Shown: positions 11,354 through 22,852 of the stretch, in pieces | Layout: each line of letters opens with the position of its first letter | How positions within the stretch are numbered: position 1 is the stretch's first letter | Notes under the pieces: model-generated | What the model saw: only the letters and a program-made list of their open reading frames with translations | What the model was told of the DNA's origin: nothing | Databases searched by the model: none | Program-made: the position numbers and the translations under genes | Assembly: GCA_030998225.1 (NCBI GenBank) | Contig: JAPYXD010000712.1 | Coordinates: forward strand, 248,001 to 312,000 | Length of the DNA stretch: 64,000 bases | DNA from: Diplolepis rosae | Taxonomy: Eukaryota > Arthropoda > Insecta > Hymenoptera > Diplolepididae | Reading direction: 5' to 3'

Positions 11354-13771
11354 TTAGAATACTGAGTTAGAAGTTTTCAATCCCCACTTTTCTTCAGGTA
11401 AAGAGCTGAGGAAGGCTAACTGAGATAACCACTCAGGATCGAGTCTGCATCGTTTGCCTGAAGCTATATTTCCAGTCTTTGAGAATAGTCGTTCTGATGG
11501 GACTGATGTTGCTACTATTGACAAGTATTTAATCGCGAGTTTGTAAACATTTGGAAATAATTTTTTCATGTTCATCCACTATTTAAAAGGATCCTCGGAC
11601 TTAGGGATCACTGATTGACTAAGATATTGCCTAAATTCAACAGGTAGGCCTCCTGGTTCGTCTCGATCGGGTACTTTTTTGGCAACCAAATTGTCGTGAT
11701 AGTTCCAAACACTTTTTTTTTGCATCAAACGTAGGTGCTGGAATCATAATGCGTTCTGTACCTTTAGTTGGTCCTGATTCTGCTTTAATTTCTCGTGAGA
11801 TCTTTTGAATATTATCGGAAACTGCAAGCAGACGTTCAAAATGGATTTTTTAAAATCTTGGATCTAAAATCGTAGCCTTGGCGTAAAGATTATTTTCTTC
11901 TACTTTAGAAAACCTGTTAACCATCTGGTTTATGAGATTTATTTGAAGGTGGAAAGCGATTGGATTTATTAAATTTATTGAATCTAGGATTTTCATTACG
12001 CAGTTGACCATCGGAATAACAACGCTGTAGCTCGCATAGTCCTGAGATGAAAGCTCTCTTGTGACTTGCTCAATCGGGCGCAAAATTTCAACGATTTCTT
12101 TTAGTGCATCAACTTTTTCACGACTTAACATTGATGGCGCGTTTGGTACGAAAAGTAAAGCAGAACTTATTAGAGGTGCTGAGTCAAGTAATCGTTCCAA
12201 CATGAAAAATTCTAAATTCCAGCGAGTATCGACGTCTTGCAGTAGTTTCAGGCACGTTCCTTCGTTTTCACCTTGGGCCAGTTGTAAGCGTCTTAACGCA
12301 TCAGCTGCATTCGCGCTCTTTTTAATGAAATATATTATTTGTTTTACTTCAGAAATTAATTTTTGTACCCCTGGAATTTCTTTAATTTCAATTGATGGCA
12401 CCAACTGTATCGTATGTCCGAAGCAGCCTAGGTGTCTTTCTCTACCAAAAATTATTTCAGCAACTTTCACAATATTGGCATCATTATCCGTTACCAAAGC
12501 AACGACTGAATCGCTCATTATTTTCCAGCTTGTACACAATTCCTTTATTTTGTTCGATAAATATTCACCTGTGTGAGATTGATCTAGTGGTGCAGTGCCT
12601 AAGATAACTGATTGTAATTTTTCGCCTTTAAAATAATGGACTGTCAAACCAAGATGTATTTTCACTGTGTGCGATTCTGTCCAAGTATCTGTTGTCATAC
12701 ATAAGTACTTAAAATCTGCGAGATCAGTTTTTATCTTTTCTTTTAGAGTTTTATATTTTTTATCAATGCAACGGGTGATTGTTTTGCGACTAGGTGGCTG
12801 TTAATGTGGGGTAACCGTTCTTATAAATTTTTTAAATCCTCTTTTGTCTGGCGTCAGCAGTGGCAGATTATCAACAGCAATCATGTACACTAGTGATTCC
12901 GTTATTGTGTTCGCTTTTGCGCCTCCAACTGTAAAATCAAGTTTTACGTAAATACTAAAGCAAAACCACACTAATATAAGTACTATATCCGATAAAAAAA
13001 CTATTTAAAAATTAATTTTTAGTGCCTAGAAAATCTAAAAATCCAGTGGTACATAACTTCAAATTTTGATGTACGCCGATTGCATGATTTCAAGTGAATG
13101 CCGAGTGAATACAATAAAATGTATACACTGATTGCAAGAGTCATGTACTCCTCGTTAAAAATAATATCCCAATACTTTAACATGTTATGTGAAAATTACT
13201 ATGTTCTTACAGTTTTTAACGACCATTGAACGATGGCAACATTTTTTCTTTCAAAACAAAATTAATTATTATGTTTATATTCAGAGCCTTTCAGATATAC
13301 AATTTGTTTTTAAATATACGCTACTTTTTAATTTAATCCGAAAGAACCTAGTCATTTAGTTTCTAAAAAAATATATTTTTCATCGTTCAATGAGCGTTCA
13401 AAACTGTAAGTACATAAAATTACTAACGTGAATACGAATTTATTTCTTCAAAGTATTCATCAATTGATATTTGATTGTTTCTTTCCCTGGAGGTAGATGT
13501 TGGTACCGATACTGTTCCCTAGAATTTCCTGCGATTTCGCTTCTGAACACTGTACTCCTGGTTCTTCATCGGTTCTTGAATTCATCTCTCTATTTGTCTT
13601 AGCTTGAACTTTCAATCCAATTTTCATTTGATAGATCCGAGATAAATGGTTTTTCAAATTGGCTGTATTACCGCAGTGCATTATTAGGGCGTTGCAAAGA
13701 CTACATCTTGCAGAAGAACGATTTGTCTTCACGTAGTGTTTCCAGACTTCACTTGGTGTCCTTCGTGGCAC
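11354..13771 (-). pseudogene. hAT-superfamily (ZBED-like) transposase, broken
   Basis: Three minus-strand pieces follow hAT domain order. 13771-13460 encodes a BED zinc finger: PSEVWKHY, CSLC and LKNHL are visible, but the expected last His is replaced by Tyr (LKNHLSRIYQ). 12698-11850 encodes the RNase-H-like core: TTDTWTE near the start carries the first catalytic Asp, TDNDANIV the second region, HTIQL follows, then DTRWN. 11575-11354 encodes the C-terminal dimerisation segment (VPSERLFSKTGNI). The core frame stops just after LDPRF, and coding-like residues resume out of frame. A palindromic insertion at 13190-13437 separates the finger from the core. The enzyme would cut and join DNA in the nucleus, but this copy is inactive. 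Terminal repeats were not located. Confidence 0.85.
13190..13437. mobile_element. Inverted-repeat MITE inside the hAT remnant
   Basis: The arms pair as ttcttacagtttttaacgac...attgaacgatgg (about 13203) against the complement of catcgttcaatgagcgttca...ctgtaagtac (about 13380-13415). A related single arm with interior occurs at about 21970-22080 (gttttgaacgttcaaatgaa). There is no coding content. Confidence 0.7.
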
Positions 13772-13859
13772 GCTAAGTAAATATTTTTAAAAGTATAATT
13801 TTTTCTGCACCTTAACCCCTTAAATTATCCATGGCAACAAATTCAATGTTTTGATATAC

Positions 13860-14440
13860 GCACAGCGATAGAAGGGAATGAGATTTTATAAAATGTAATA
13901 TATTTTATGTGCCTCAGCCGCGGAAACTCGTTTTTCCGTTACAGCTGAGAGTAAAGCAATGTTGTATATTCCGTTACAGAGGAATACAATGTAGAAATTG
14001 AACTGCGCATGTGCATTATAGTCTTACAGCGGAACGCAATCTATTTCTTATTCTTCTTCTTCGTACAGCGTTAGCACTGACTACTACACAAGATCGATAA
14101 AATCAAAATGGCCGGGACTAGTCGCCAATTCGCGCCCGCTTCGTACAACTAGCGCAGCAAACAACTACAATAAGTACTAGATTAGATTCCAATGTACGCA
14201 TGAAAACTCGTATCCGCACCACAGTCACATAAAATAGAATATGTGCCAATGCACACAATTCGGGACATTGCGAGACTTGCGACAATGCTCGCAGGACTGA
14301 TCGCGCCTCGGATTCGTCTCGGCTTTGTCTCGACTACGCCTTGGCTTCGATCTCCTGCGAGCATTGTCGCTCGTCACGCAATCACCTTCATTGTGTGCCT
14401 AGGCACATAATATACTATTATTCAATTAACGAAAAATCTA
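13860..14440. other. Intergenic stretch, mixed composition
   Basis: It contains a weak inverted pair (ttatgtgcct near 13901 and aggcacataa near 14400) that may be the ends of an unknown element, and a 60-codon spurious frame. There is no recognisable gene. Confidence 0.35.
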
Positions 14441-14449
14441 ATTCTTAGA

Positions 14450-15530
14450 ACGGCGCTTACTTGACCATCATCTGGCGACAGCATGCCCTTCCACCTCTTA
14501 GGCAAGAGTGGAACAAAAGGTACTCTGTCTTCTTCTCTCCCATACCTCGGTACGCTCTCTCGCACTGGCACCAAGTACCAGCACAGTGAGGAGAGTCACA
14601 CGCTGTGCATGCGTTCTCTCTCACTCCACTGGACATTCTTGTTACTCTCTTTCGCACTTGTACGGAGTGGCCAGAGAACCCTTACGTTCACCCATTACCA
14701 GGGCCCAGCAATGGGACTCTTTATGTAGAAAAAACTAAGAAAAAAATTAGAAAGCGCGAGAGACGTCCAAGCAAGGGAAACTGCACTAGGAGGGTCGGGG
14801 AAATCGACCCCTTCCACAGGACCACCGAAGGGAGAGAAGCTAGATAAAAGGGCGCGTTTTCGCTGGCAGATTCATTCGAGGTGTAGGTCTCGCCTACGCT
14901 CTTAATTTCTACCCAATAAACTGTCATCTAGGTCTTCTCCCCAGAAGGATCCTCAGCGGTCTTCCATCTTACCCTCGCCAGAAGATCTGTCTAGGTCTTC
15001 TCCCCTGGAAGATCCTCAGTGGTCTTCCATCTCTTTCCCTCGCCAGAAGATCTACAAAGGTCTTCTACCCTGGAAGATCCTTTGCGGTCTTCCATCTCTC
15101 ACACTCGCCAGAAGATCTGTCTAGGTCTTCTCCCCTGGAAGATCCTCAGCGGTCTTCCATCTCTCTCCCACCTACGCCAGAAGATCCAACAGGGTCTTCT
15201 ACTCTGGAAGATCTCTCGCGGTCTTCCATCTCTCTCTTACCTACGCCAGAAGATTCAAACGAGTTTTCTACTCTGGAAGATCTCTCACGGTCTTCCTTCT
15301 CTCTTACCCACTCTCTCGCCCTTTAACCATGGCTCATCCACGCGCTGCGAATCGAGAGTAAGAAGCAGAAGAAGAAGAAGAAGAAGAATCACCCCGCAAC
15401 GTGTATGACTGAACCCGGGCGCCAACCAGGCGCTATCTGGGTTGCCCGGTTTCAGTAACGAAGACCACACTTTTTCACCTACTATCACCCACCACACTAC
15501 ACCACTACGCCACGTTTCACCCGATGTAAC
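14450..15530 (+). other. Possible solo LTR or promoter-like block
   Basis: A TATA-like agataaaaggg lies at about 14843, followed about 70 bp later by a poly(A)-signal-like ccaataaactg (about 14913), then pyrimidine-rich tandem repeats and a GC-rich imperfect palindrome (gggcgccaaccaggcgc at about 15417). This arrangement resembles an LTR with its downstream part. No target duplication or partner LTR was found. The many overlapping frames here follow from repeat periodicity and are not credible genes. Confidence 0.35.
14926..15305 (+). repeat. ~60-66-bp tandem repeat, six copies
   Basis: Each unit contains ggtcttctMcYctggaagat, a ctcagcggtcttccatct-like middle and cgccagaagatc. Copies start near 14926, 14991, 15053, 15121, 15189 and 15253 and diverge progressively. 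The repeat keeps a frame open on the plus strand (15019-15408) rich in RQKI and GLPSL. I treat this as a by-product of the period, not a protein gene. Confidence 0.85.
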
Positions 15531-15555
15531 AGTTTGAATGCCGTCAAACGAGCCA

Positions 15556-15740
15556 ACTTAAGACATGTGGATTAATTTTGGACGTCCTAAGTTCATAATT
15601 TAAATTGCTCAAGGTGGTTTTAATTAGGATCAGCAATCAGTTTGAGTCTGGACTAATTGCGACCTTAATTAAAACCACCTTGAGTAAATTGAATTATGAA
15701 CTTAGGACCGTCTGAAATTAAATCACGTGTCCGAAGTTGC
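15556..15740. mobile_element. ~185-bp hairpin MITE
   Basis: Inverted arms: cctaagttcataatttaaat plus aaggtggttttaattagg on the left (15581-15632), with their complements at 15660-15706. The outer ends acatgtgg and cacgtgt also pair. The interior is about 20 nt. Confidence 0.75.
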
Positions 15741-15943
15741 CACTTTTGACAGTATATAACCTTTACCAGAATTTTTACAACACAGTTATGTATTTAAAAA
15801 TCATATTAAACGTTTACATTTTCCGTATGCATGCATAACCTACAAATTTATAAGGATGCGTGAAATTGTTTTCATTACTTCGAATCTACATCACAAAAGC
15901 TGGCAAAAAAGTAATTCTAAATAAAATTCTGTTCAAAATGTTT

Positions 15944-16213
15944 AAGTCTTTTTCTAACGAACGAGAAATACATTTTGAATATAATTCTGTTCAAAATACA
16001 ATTTAAGACAATCTATAATTTCTGTGACTGATACAAAAATTCGGAAGACTTGAGAACTCATTCAAACGCAAGTCAATGGATTTTAATTTTCGGAATGAGT
16101 TTTCACTTCTACTGAATAGCATATCTGTCACTGAAATTATAGATTGCCACAAATTGTATTTTGAGCATAATTTTATTCAAAATGTGTTCCCCGTTCGTTG
16201 GATAAAGACATAA
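15944..16213. mobile_element. ~270-bp inverted-repeat element
   Basis: Arms of about 90 bp: taacgaacgagaaatacatt...tcaaaatacaattt...caatctataatttctgtgac (15954-16030) pairs with the inverse at 16124-16213. The loop of about 85 nt has a small internal symmetry (gagaactcattc / gaatgagttttc). There is no coding content. Confidence 0.75.
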
Positions 16214-16349
16214 ACACATTTAGAAGAAGACGGACAAACTTATGTTCGCGTTCCCCGCTCCCGAAATTATTTCACTTAGGTGACTCGGGTCCAGGGTAGG
16301 GTGTACTTTGGACCGTATATCGATTCTCCAAAGCATTAATTCTCCCAGG

Positions 16350-16622
16350 CGCACGATAAATCTCTTCCTTAACAATTTTATTTCAGACGCATCATTTTGA
16401 AAATAAATACTTTTTTGTCAATTTCGAAATTTGTATAAACATGTGATTTTCAAAAATGTGAATTTCGAAAAAAAAGTTCTGCTGAGTTGTGCTAGTCGAG
16501 CACAATAAATCTCTTCAACAATTTTCTCTCAGACGCATCCTTTCGAAAACAAATACATTTTTGTCAATTTCGAAATTTGTTTAAATATATAATTTTCAAA
16601 AACGCGAATTTTGAACAAAATA
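16350..16622 (+). repeat. Two-copy ~150-bp tandem duplication
   Basis: gcacgataaatctcttcctt...cagacgcatcattttgaaaa...gtcaatttcgaaatttgt at 16351-16475 recurs at 16499-16622 (gcacaataaatctcttcaac...cagacgcatcctttcgaaaa). The copies are diverged and AT-rich, with no gene. Confidence 0.75.
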
Positions 16623-16850
16623 TAAAAAAAAAACAAAATATAAAATGGTTAAATGTTTAATCATAAAAAATTCTTACAAATTTTTATCATGGACTGGAAA
16701 ACGATGAAATGACACTCCTTTCGTGACACCATACTTGCTCATGCAATTCTTGAATTTGCACGACATAGTTCTTTTTTACACTTTTTGTATTTGAACGCAC
16801 CTTTAATTTATTCACTGAGATCTTAACCTTCCACGAAAACTTTTTACTCA

Positions 16851-17425
16851 TGACATGAAAGAATATTGTTATTTTTACGAATTTATCAATATTTTTCTTT
16901 GGATTTAAAAAAATTTGATTGCAAAGTAGTTCCTGTAAATTATCTGTCTTAATTTAGTCGATTCAATGGAATTTAATAAATAGAATTTATTGAATAAAAA
17001 ACCAATGACAGAATTTACGTAATTCAATTATTTGAGTCCCTAGCAATTTTTAATTATGATTAAAAATGTTTTTTCATCACTTAAACGGAGAAAAATTATT
17101 TCAATCAATGTATAGTAAACAAGAAATAAAGTTAAAATGGTTCATTTTTTATTTTTGGTTCGTCATATGTAATAACTTCCAAAAAAATTGTGAACATCTT
17201 CATTTTTTCGAAATATAAATCCGATCTTAGGAAAAGACAAGTAAAGAACGAAGTAGAAAGAAATTCATTTATTTTTTATTCAATATATTCTATTGATTAT
17301 ATTCCATTGAATTGATTGAAATAAGTCAGATAATTTACAGGAATTAGTTTGAAATCAAATTTTTTAAATCCAAAGAAAAATATTGATGTATTCATACAAA
17401 TAATAATGTTCTTTCATGTCATAAT
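16851..17425. mobile_element. ~575-bp foldback element
   Basis: The left arm (gacatgaaagaatattgtta, aatatttttctttggattta, gtaaattatctg, gattcaatggaatt; 16851-16980) is matched inverted at 17295-17425. The spacer of about 270 bp is AT-rich with no frame. Similarity continues weakly outside (cttaac / gttaag), so the true ends may lie near 16800 and 17480. Confidence 0.75.
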
Positions 17426-17479
17426 TCTGTAGATCTGAAAACTAAGTTAAGATTTTATTAATTCTTTGTAAAAATTCTT

Positions 17480-18114
17480 TCACAACGCTTATACTTTGCA
17501 CCTGCAGGTAGGTGGATTTGAGATTTGTAATCTGAAAAGATGACGATTGAAGAGATGGTTCTTTATAATTACGATGCTGCTTTACAGAAATTGTTAAGTG
17601 GTCGTAAAAAAGCCCTTTCGCCTATCTTACTGTCAAAGTCTGTAAAATAACTTCAGATCTGAAGCTGGTCATTTACATTCTCTAATAAATTATTATATAT
17701 TAAATGCGATAATTTGTTTTAATTTTAAGTTCTCTGAGAACTTCATAGTTCATCTTCATCTTCTTCATAGTGTGGATGTTAATCACATCTTCTAAGAGTG
17801 TAGACTAGGCGCGGGCCAACTGACTTAGATAAACTTAGTCGCAGAGATTAACTACGTTGTTTTTAATCATCAAAAGATCTGGAAATAATATTACATTGGA
17901 ATTATTAATTATCCATTTATATTCATTTATTGTTTATTGTTACTAATTTAGTTAATATTTAATTAGAATAACAATATTTTGTAATTATTATGTAAAAGTT
18001 ACAATCAGTAATATGAATAATAGTTAAATAATTAAATTATTGTTATATTGTAATTGACATAATATTCGTTGTTAATCATTAATCATTCATCGTATTATTA
18101 CAACAATAATATTA
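17480..18114. other. AT-rich non-coding stretch
   Basis: Poly-(A/T) and TTA-rich sequence with no gene. Its right edge (caataatattat) is the insertion site of a LINE copy whose A-tail reads as the T-run at 18115-18125. Confidence 0.5.
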
Positions 18115-18940
18115 TTTTTTTTTTTGTAGGAAGGGAGAAATGCTTTATGCACCGTCAAGGGATCTCCGTGCTCCCCTGGTGTGTGGGACTCTGCTGCTCG
18201 CGCAGCCCTACCCACTAAAACTCCCTCCCTGTCTCTAGGCCGTGGAATCCCACCCCGGAACCGCCGTTAGGCATTACTTCAGGGTGGGGGCCATCTTAAG
18301 GCGATGTTAGCCTTTCCTCCTTGCTTCTTCTTCTGTTTTCCTGGACTTGCTCCTCCAGATCTCTTCTCCATGGCGGCCTTCCTAAGGCTTCCTGTTGGGG
18401 GCTGCCTCCCTAAAGGCCGCGCAACGCATAGTCCCCGGTATGTGATCATTCCGGGGCTTTTCTTCCATTGCGGCACAGAGGTAGCACCGTGGTTGCCTTG
18501 TGCAGGACCCCGCGGTATGTCCCTCCTCGCCGCATCTCCAGCATCACCTACTTCGGTCTGTCCCACGACAGTTCGCTGCTATGTGGCCAAAGCCAAGGCA
18601 GCAATAACACCGGTTGAGCTCCTTTTTCCTGCGAACCCTGCAGGATACCCACCCAATTTTGATGTGGGCCACCTTGAGCAGTTTCAAGGCTTTTGCCTCC
18701 TCTAAAAGAACAAACGCCTCCCTGTTTCCCCTGTAGGGTCTCTTCGTTAGGGAGACCGTAAGTTCTATTCTCCGGTGGAACGCTCGCCAGGACCAACACA
18801 GCACTCGTCAGGACAGTTCTGTATGCTGAAACTATTCTCAGCGCAACAGATCTCTGCGCTGAGAACAGCTTCCTCCGGAAAGCATGGTTTTGCAGGGCAT
18901 TAGCCTTATAATTTGATATTATAATTAGTAATAACAATCA
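18115..18940 (-). mobile_element. Rearranged R1-type LINE fragment (ORF2 scrap, ORF1 zinc knuckles, 3' UTR, A-tail)
   Basis: Read on the minus strand, it starts with about 50 residues matching the C-terminal part of the ORF2 at 24272-25389 (NALQNHAFRRKLFSAQR). At about 18780 it switches to ORF1 (Gag-like) sequence, and it ends with a 3' region resembling that at 23924-24060 (ggaaccgcc and gggtgg boxes) and an A-tail. In intact LINEs ORF1 precedes ORF2, so the order here is scrambled. Either template switching or a nested insertion could explain it. Confidence 0.7.
18300..18780 (-). pseudogene. LINE ORF1 (Gag-like) zinc-knuckle fragment
   Basis: Two or three CCHC-type knuckles are visible in two frames. 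CYCCLGFGHIAANC gives C-x2-C-x4-H-x4-C, and CWRCGEEGHTAGSC in a shifted frame gives the second. A third Cys/His cluster (CYLC...DHIPGTMRC) follows. This triple arrangement is typical of R1/Jockey-type ORF1 proteins, which bind element RNA for ribonucleoprotein assembly. A one-base frameshift falls between the first and second knuckle (about 18540-18570), so the copy is dead. Upstream residues (FVLLEEAKALKLLKVAHIKI) form the usual region before the knuckles. Confidence 0.75.
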
Positions 18941-21209
18941 TATTACCAATAAGAACAATTTCATAATTTAGATGAAATTAATATTGGTGCTAATAATGAT
19001 AATAACAATCACATGTATATATATATATGTATATATATACTATATGAGAACAGTTTCCTCCGGAAAGCCACTACGTACCTGGTTCAATAGACGAAGCATC
19101 GGTTGAGACCGTCAAGCCAAGCAATCGAGGGACGTCACTTGAACTCTGTACGCTCTCACAAAAAAATTAATATTTCAGGAAACTTTTAAGATTTTTCAAT
19201 GTTTGATGGCTTACATTGAAGCTACTATTTTAGAGAATATTTTTGTTTTAACGAAAATAGTTTTATATAATTTCCCTAGCTCCAGACAAAAGTTGAAGTT
19301 GAGGTACAAACTTCTGTAAAAATCGGAATTTAATTTTTGTCTTTCTCACATGATGAGTTATCACACATATGCTTAATTAATTCAAACAGGGGTTATTTTA
19401 TGCAGAATATAATAGGCTTTCTAATGGCTTTTTAATTTTGTTATATCTTCAGTCCAGACAGTACTATCACCTTTCAAAGTCAATCTTAATTTCTGATAGC
19501 TCGCGCGGTTAGAGGTCTGATACTATCCGACGGTAGTGTATATGCTATACATGATACACGAACACAATATCTCAATTTATCACACACATTACTTTTTTCG
19601 ACGTTCGAGGAGAGATAGTACGATTTTCTTGAGGAGAGATGGTTCACTAAAGCCCGGGTCTTTTGCTTTGTTTCTCATCAGTACACAACTCATTTCTGTC
19701 ATGACAATATTGTAGTGTACCGTATTTTGGAGTGTTTTTCGAGCGCACCAAAAAATGAATGTCCTCTAGCTTTTTAAAAAAATGCGGCAGTGACACGACA
19801 TGTCGAACTTTTTATCTATGCGCCATGACACCTTAACACTCAAAGTGGTGGCTCAGTCGGTAGAACAGGCTCAAAATGTCGAGAAGTTAACCATCCTTCC
19901 TTGACTTACTCTAAGCAAAATAAAACGACTATTTGAAATTTATACGGTGTTGTTACCTCTTCAATAAATAAAATTGGCCTATTCCTTTAATATAACATGC
20001 CTTTAACATGCTTTCGTGAAAAGAAACATCAAAGAAATAATTGATGGGGTTATAATTTGAAACATGATTGAAAATCACCAGTAATATTTGCTCAACTAAT
20101 GGGAAAATTATAGGTGAAATCTCTGGAGTCTACAATTGATCTAATAATTCTACCAATGAAGGCAAGATCGAGAGGTATTCTAGCTAATGAAGTCAAGGCA
20201 TAAACGTGGTTTAGCTTATAAAGTTGAGATCAGGAGGTGTATCTTGCCTTTACTGACTGAACATGTCCTTGTATTGACTTTATTGACTGAAACACCTTAT
20301 TTCCATCTAGCCTCAATTAACTAAACCGTACTTTAGACCAATGTGGAGATTTAAGCAGTAGATTAGTGTCTAGTCTAAATTCAATTTGCTATATCTCAAC
20401 AACAAAAAGTTGGACAAGGATAAACAAAAACAAATTTGAAACGTAATAAGCTGCGCAATGTGTTAAAGTTTGTACGAATGTTGAACGGATAAAATTGCGC
20501 ATTTTACAGATCGTCAAAAATTGACGAAAACAGAAGTTTTTGAACATTTACACCGTTTATCACAAAAATTTGACGTACGATGCTCATTATGTGACCAGAT
20601 CTGGTTTATGCACATAAAAATATATATGGCAAACTATTCCCACGTATCAAAAAACTTAGCAGGCCTGTGTTATACACGCATAATGGTTATTTTCAGAAAT
20701 ACAAGAAATACAATTTAAAGAATGAAAAAAAAATTTGTATAAATGTTTCTTGAACGAAAAAACCTTTCAATTCATGCGTTTTTATAATTCTGCATAAATC
20801 AGTTGTATATTTATGCTGCACTACATCAAATTTTAATTGATCTAATTGTAATTACTCTTTTTTTTACAAACACTAAAAATATTCTCTATGAAAAAATGAA
20901 CGCTTTGCCTCCGCTAGATATCGAATGAAATGATTTCGAAAAATTACATGCTTTTCAATTATTTTTTTGTTTTACAGCAATTACTTAGAATTTATAAAAT
21001 TTCATAGATGTTTTATTGCGATGATATTGTGTTTACTTATTTTGAAAAATGCATCTACAAAAAGTTTATCAGGTGAAGATGATGTTCTGTCTTCCATATT
21101 TGATTTGCGTTTGCTGGTATGAAAACTGCAATTATGGTGCCTGGTTTCAAAACATTTACGACCAAGCCTGTCACATTCTCTATTTTCCTGCATTCTACTT
21201 TCATTTCAG
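18941..21209. other. Non-coding region upstream of the claudin-like exon
   Basis: AT-rich, with a TA microsatellite at about 19015-19042. A snippet at about 19849-19868 (tggctcagtcggtagaac) resembles the A box and D arm of a tRNA but has no matching B box. No coding exon for the first transmembrane segment of the downstream gene was found, so that exon may lie outside the window. Confidence 0.45.
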
Positions 21210-21547
21210 TCCATACTGGATCCAGTCATACAAAGAAACATTTAGCAGCTTCAAACATATGGGCTTATGGGAATATTGCTTCGACCAATTTCGTTTTCCA
21301 AATTATCAATTCGACAAACCGTTTGATGGATGCCATCACATATTTTCTCAAGAATATTACGTACTTCGAGAATGGCTTTTGCCTGGTTGGCTAATGGTAG
21401 TTCAAGCCTTCGTGACGCTTTCTTTGCTTTTGTCTTTCTTAGGCCAAGCATTAATTGCAATGATTCTGGTCCGTCTTCCATTGAGATTTGTTTTGCGATA
21501 TGAGTGGCTACTGTCTGGCATTGCTTGTGTATGCAGCGCCATTACAA
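21210..21547 (+). CDS. Claudin/PMP22-family tetraspan protein, internal exon
   Basis: The exon is bounded by a tttcatttcag acceptor (ends 21209) and an acaa|gtaagt donor (intron from 21548). It encodes the first extracellular loop with the claudin signature GLWEYC...DGC (G-L-W-x2-C with a second Cys), followed by the second membrane segment (WLMVVQAFVTLSLLLSF) and the start of the third (YEWLLSGIACVCSAIT). In insects this family builds septate junctions and paracellular barriers of epithelia and trachea at the plasma membrane. The incoming intron is phase 2. The exon holding the initiator Met and first membrane helix is not seen. The outgoing phase 1 joins exactly to 53820. The frame that continues 5' of 21210 is intron. 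I cannot choose between the insect claudin paralogues (sinuous, megatrachea, kune-kune or others). Confidence 0.85.
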
Positions 21548-22119
21548 GTAAGTACAACTTCATTTAAACGAATTTTACTTATTCACGCTTATTTTATTTT
21601 CCAAATACTGTTTGAATTTTTATCTATTTTTCGTCACTGTTTAAAATACACAAGAGGATCGCACACCGACTGCTTTACTAAATTTAGCAACACTAGAGTT
21701 TTGTAATACATTGCCCCATGTGCTATTAAGTGGCAAATTTTGTTAAAAGCATCCAAACTTTTCCACTTACTATACCTTAATAATATATTTATTGAAATAA
21801 AATGACTTATCTATTGGCCATTTTTCCAGATTTAAAACTGCACTTGATAATTGATTTGTAAAATTCGGAGTACCTTTAACTAAAAATATTAATTGCATGC
21901 TAAAAATAAGTAGTATTTAAGAATATACTCAATTTAAATCAACTAAAACAGTAGACAGTAACATTTTAATGTACTTATAGTTTTGAACGTTCAAATGAAC
22001 GATGAAAAAAATATTTTTCAAAAATAGAATTATTTGTGATATTCTTGTTCAGGGCGCACAAGATATCCGATCTCATAACAAAAATATCAAGTTTTCGTAA
22101 TCCCTGCCCAAAAAACTAC

Positions 22120-22345
22120 CCTTATACATAAACCTCTTAACATCGTCTTTTTCATACCGAAAACGTAATTAATATTTTTTTTTGACCTCTGAAAAATAAG
22201 CTTAGCCGAATACGAATGTTTAGCGTTTTCGAAAAGAGGGGGGAAAGATTGGGTAACCTACCCATATACATAAATCTCCTAAAATCGGCTTTTTCATACC
22301 AAGCACATAATTAACACATTTTTCAAACCTGAACTCGAAGCCGTA
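22120..22345 (+). repeat. ~120-150-bp tandem units
   Basis: Blocks tacataaatctcctaaaatc, ctttttcataccraa, cctctgaaaaataagcttag and ttcgaaaagagggggg-aaa alternate, giving about two diverged copies. The same units occur at 28115-28330 in the same orientation. Function unknown. Confidence 0.6.
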
Positions 22346-22627
22346 TCACTACCAACTCGAATTCCTCCGAGCGTCCAAATTAAAGTATAATTAAAAATAT
22401 CAAGAATTCGAAACCAATCGAATCCTCAAAACATAAAAGACACGACCAAATTTGGACCAAAATGACGACACCTCAATAAAACCATGAGAAAACCAGGCCC
22501 TGTTAACTCAATGGTAGAAATATGAAGAAGCACAGCGCCAACAGTTAGCCGCAACTTGAACTAAAAGTATCAATGTGTGGCGTATGTATGTTATATATGC
22601 ATTGTATATGTGTTAGAAGTTTCAAAA

Positions 22628-22775
22628 TTGACTATAATGATCAGTAAAATGGATAAACTAAGTGGAAAACACGTATAAAATTACAGAAAGTTTAAGAAAT
22701 AAATTTTCTGATATTTTTATACATTTTTTCACTTAGTTTATCCATTTTACTGATCATTATAGTCAATTTTTTAAA
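22628..22775. repeat. Hairpin inside the P-like element
   Basis: aaaattgactataatgatca...aaatggataaactaagtg (22633-22673) pairs with its complement at 22729-22772. The loop is about 55 nt and AT-rich. It is either a nested MITE or a structural feature of the element. Confidence 0.75.
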
Positions 22776-22852
22776 TTATCAGACAATGTAATATAAATAA
22801 AAATATTAAAGAATTTGATTCCCATCTTTTTCAGGCAACAACACTGAAGGCA

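Noticed and set aside
12061..12607. 171-codon plus-strand frame
   Set aside because: Exact antisense of the hAT transposase core, which has clear family motifs.
15019..15408. 129-codon plus-strand frame
   Set aside because: It is created by the 60-66-bp tandem repeat, whose units translate to similar phrases. No domain and no start context.
19845..19915. tRNA-like A box (tggctcagtcgg)
   Set aside because: No B box within a plausible distance and no cloverleaf can be drawn. Not called as a tRNA or SINE.
21049..21209. Upstream extension of the first claudin-like exon
   Set aside because: The tttcatttcag acceptor at 21209 and loss of family-like sequence before it indicate intron.
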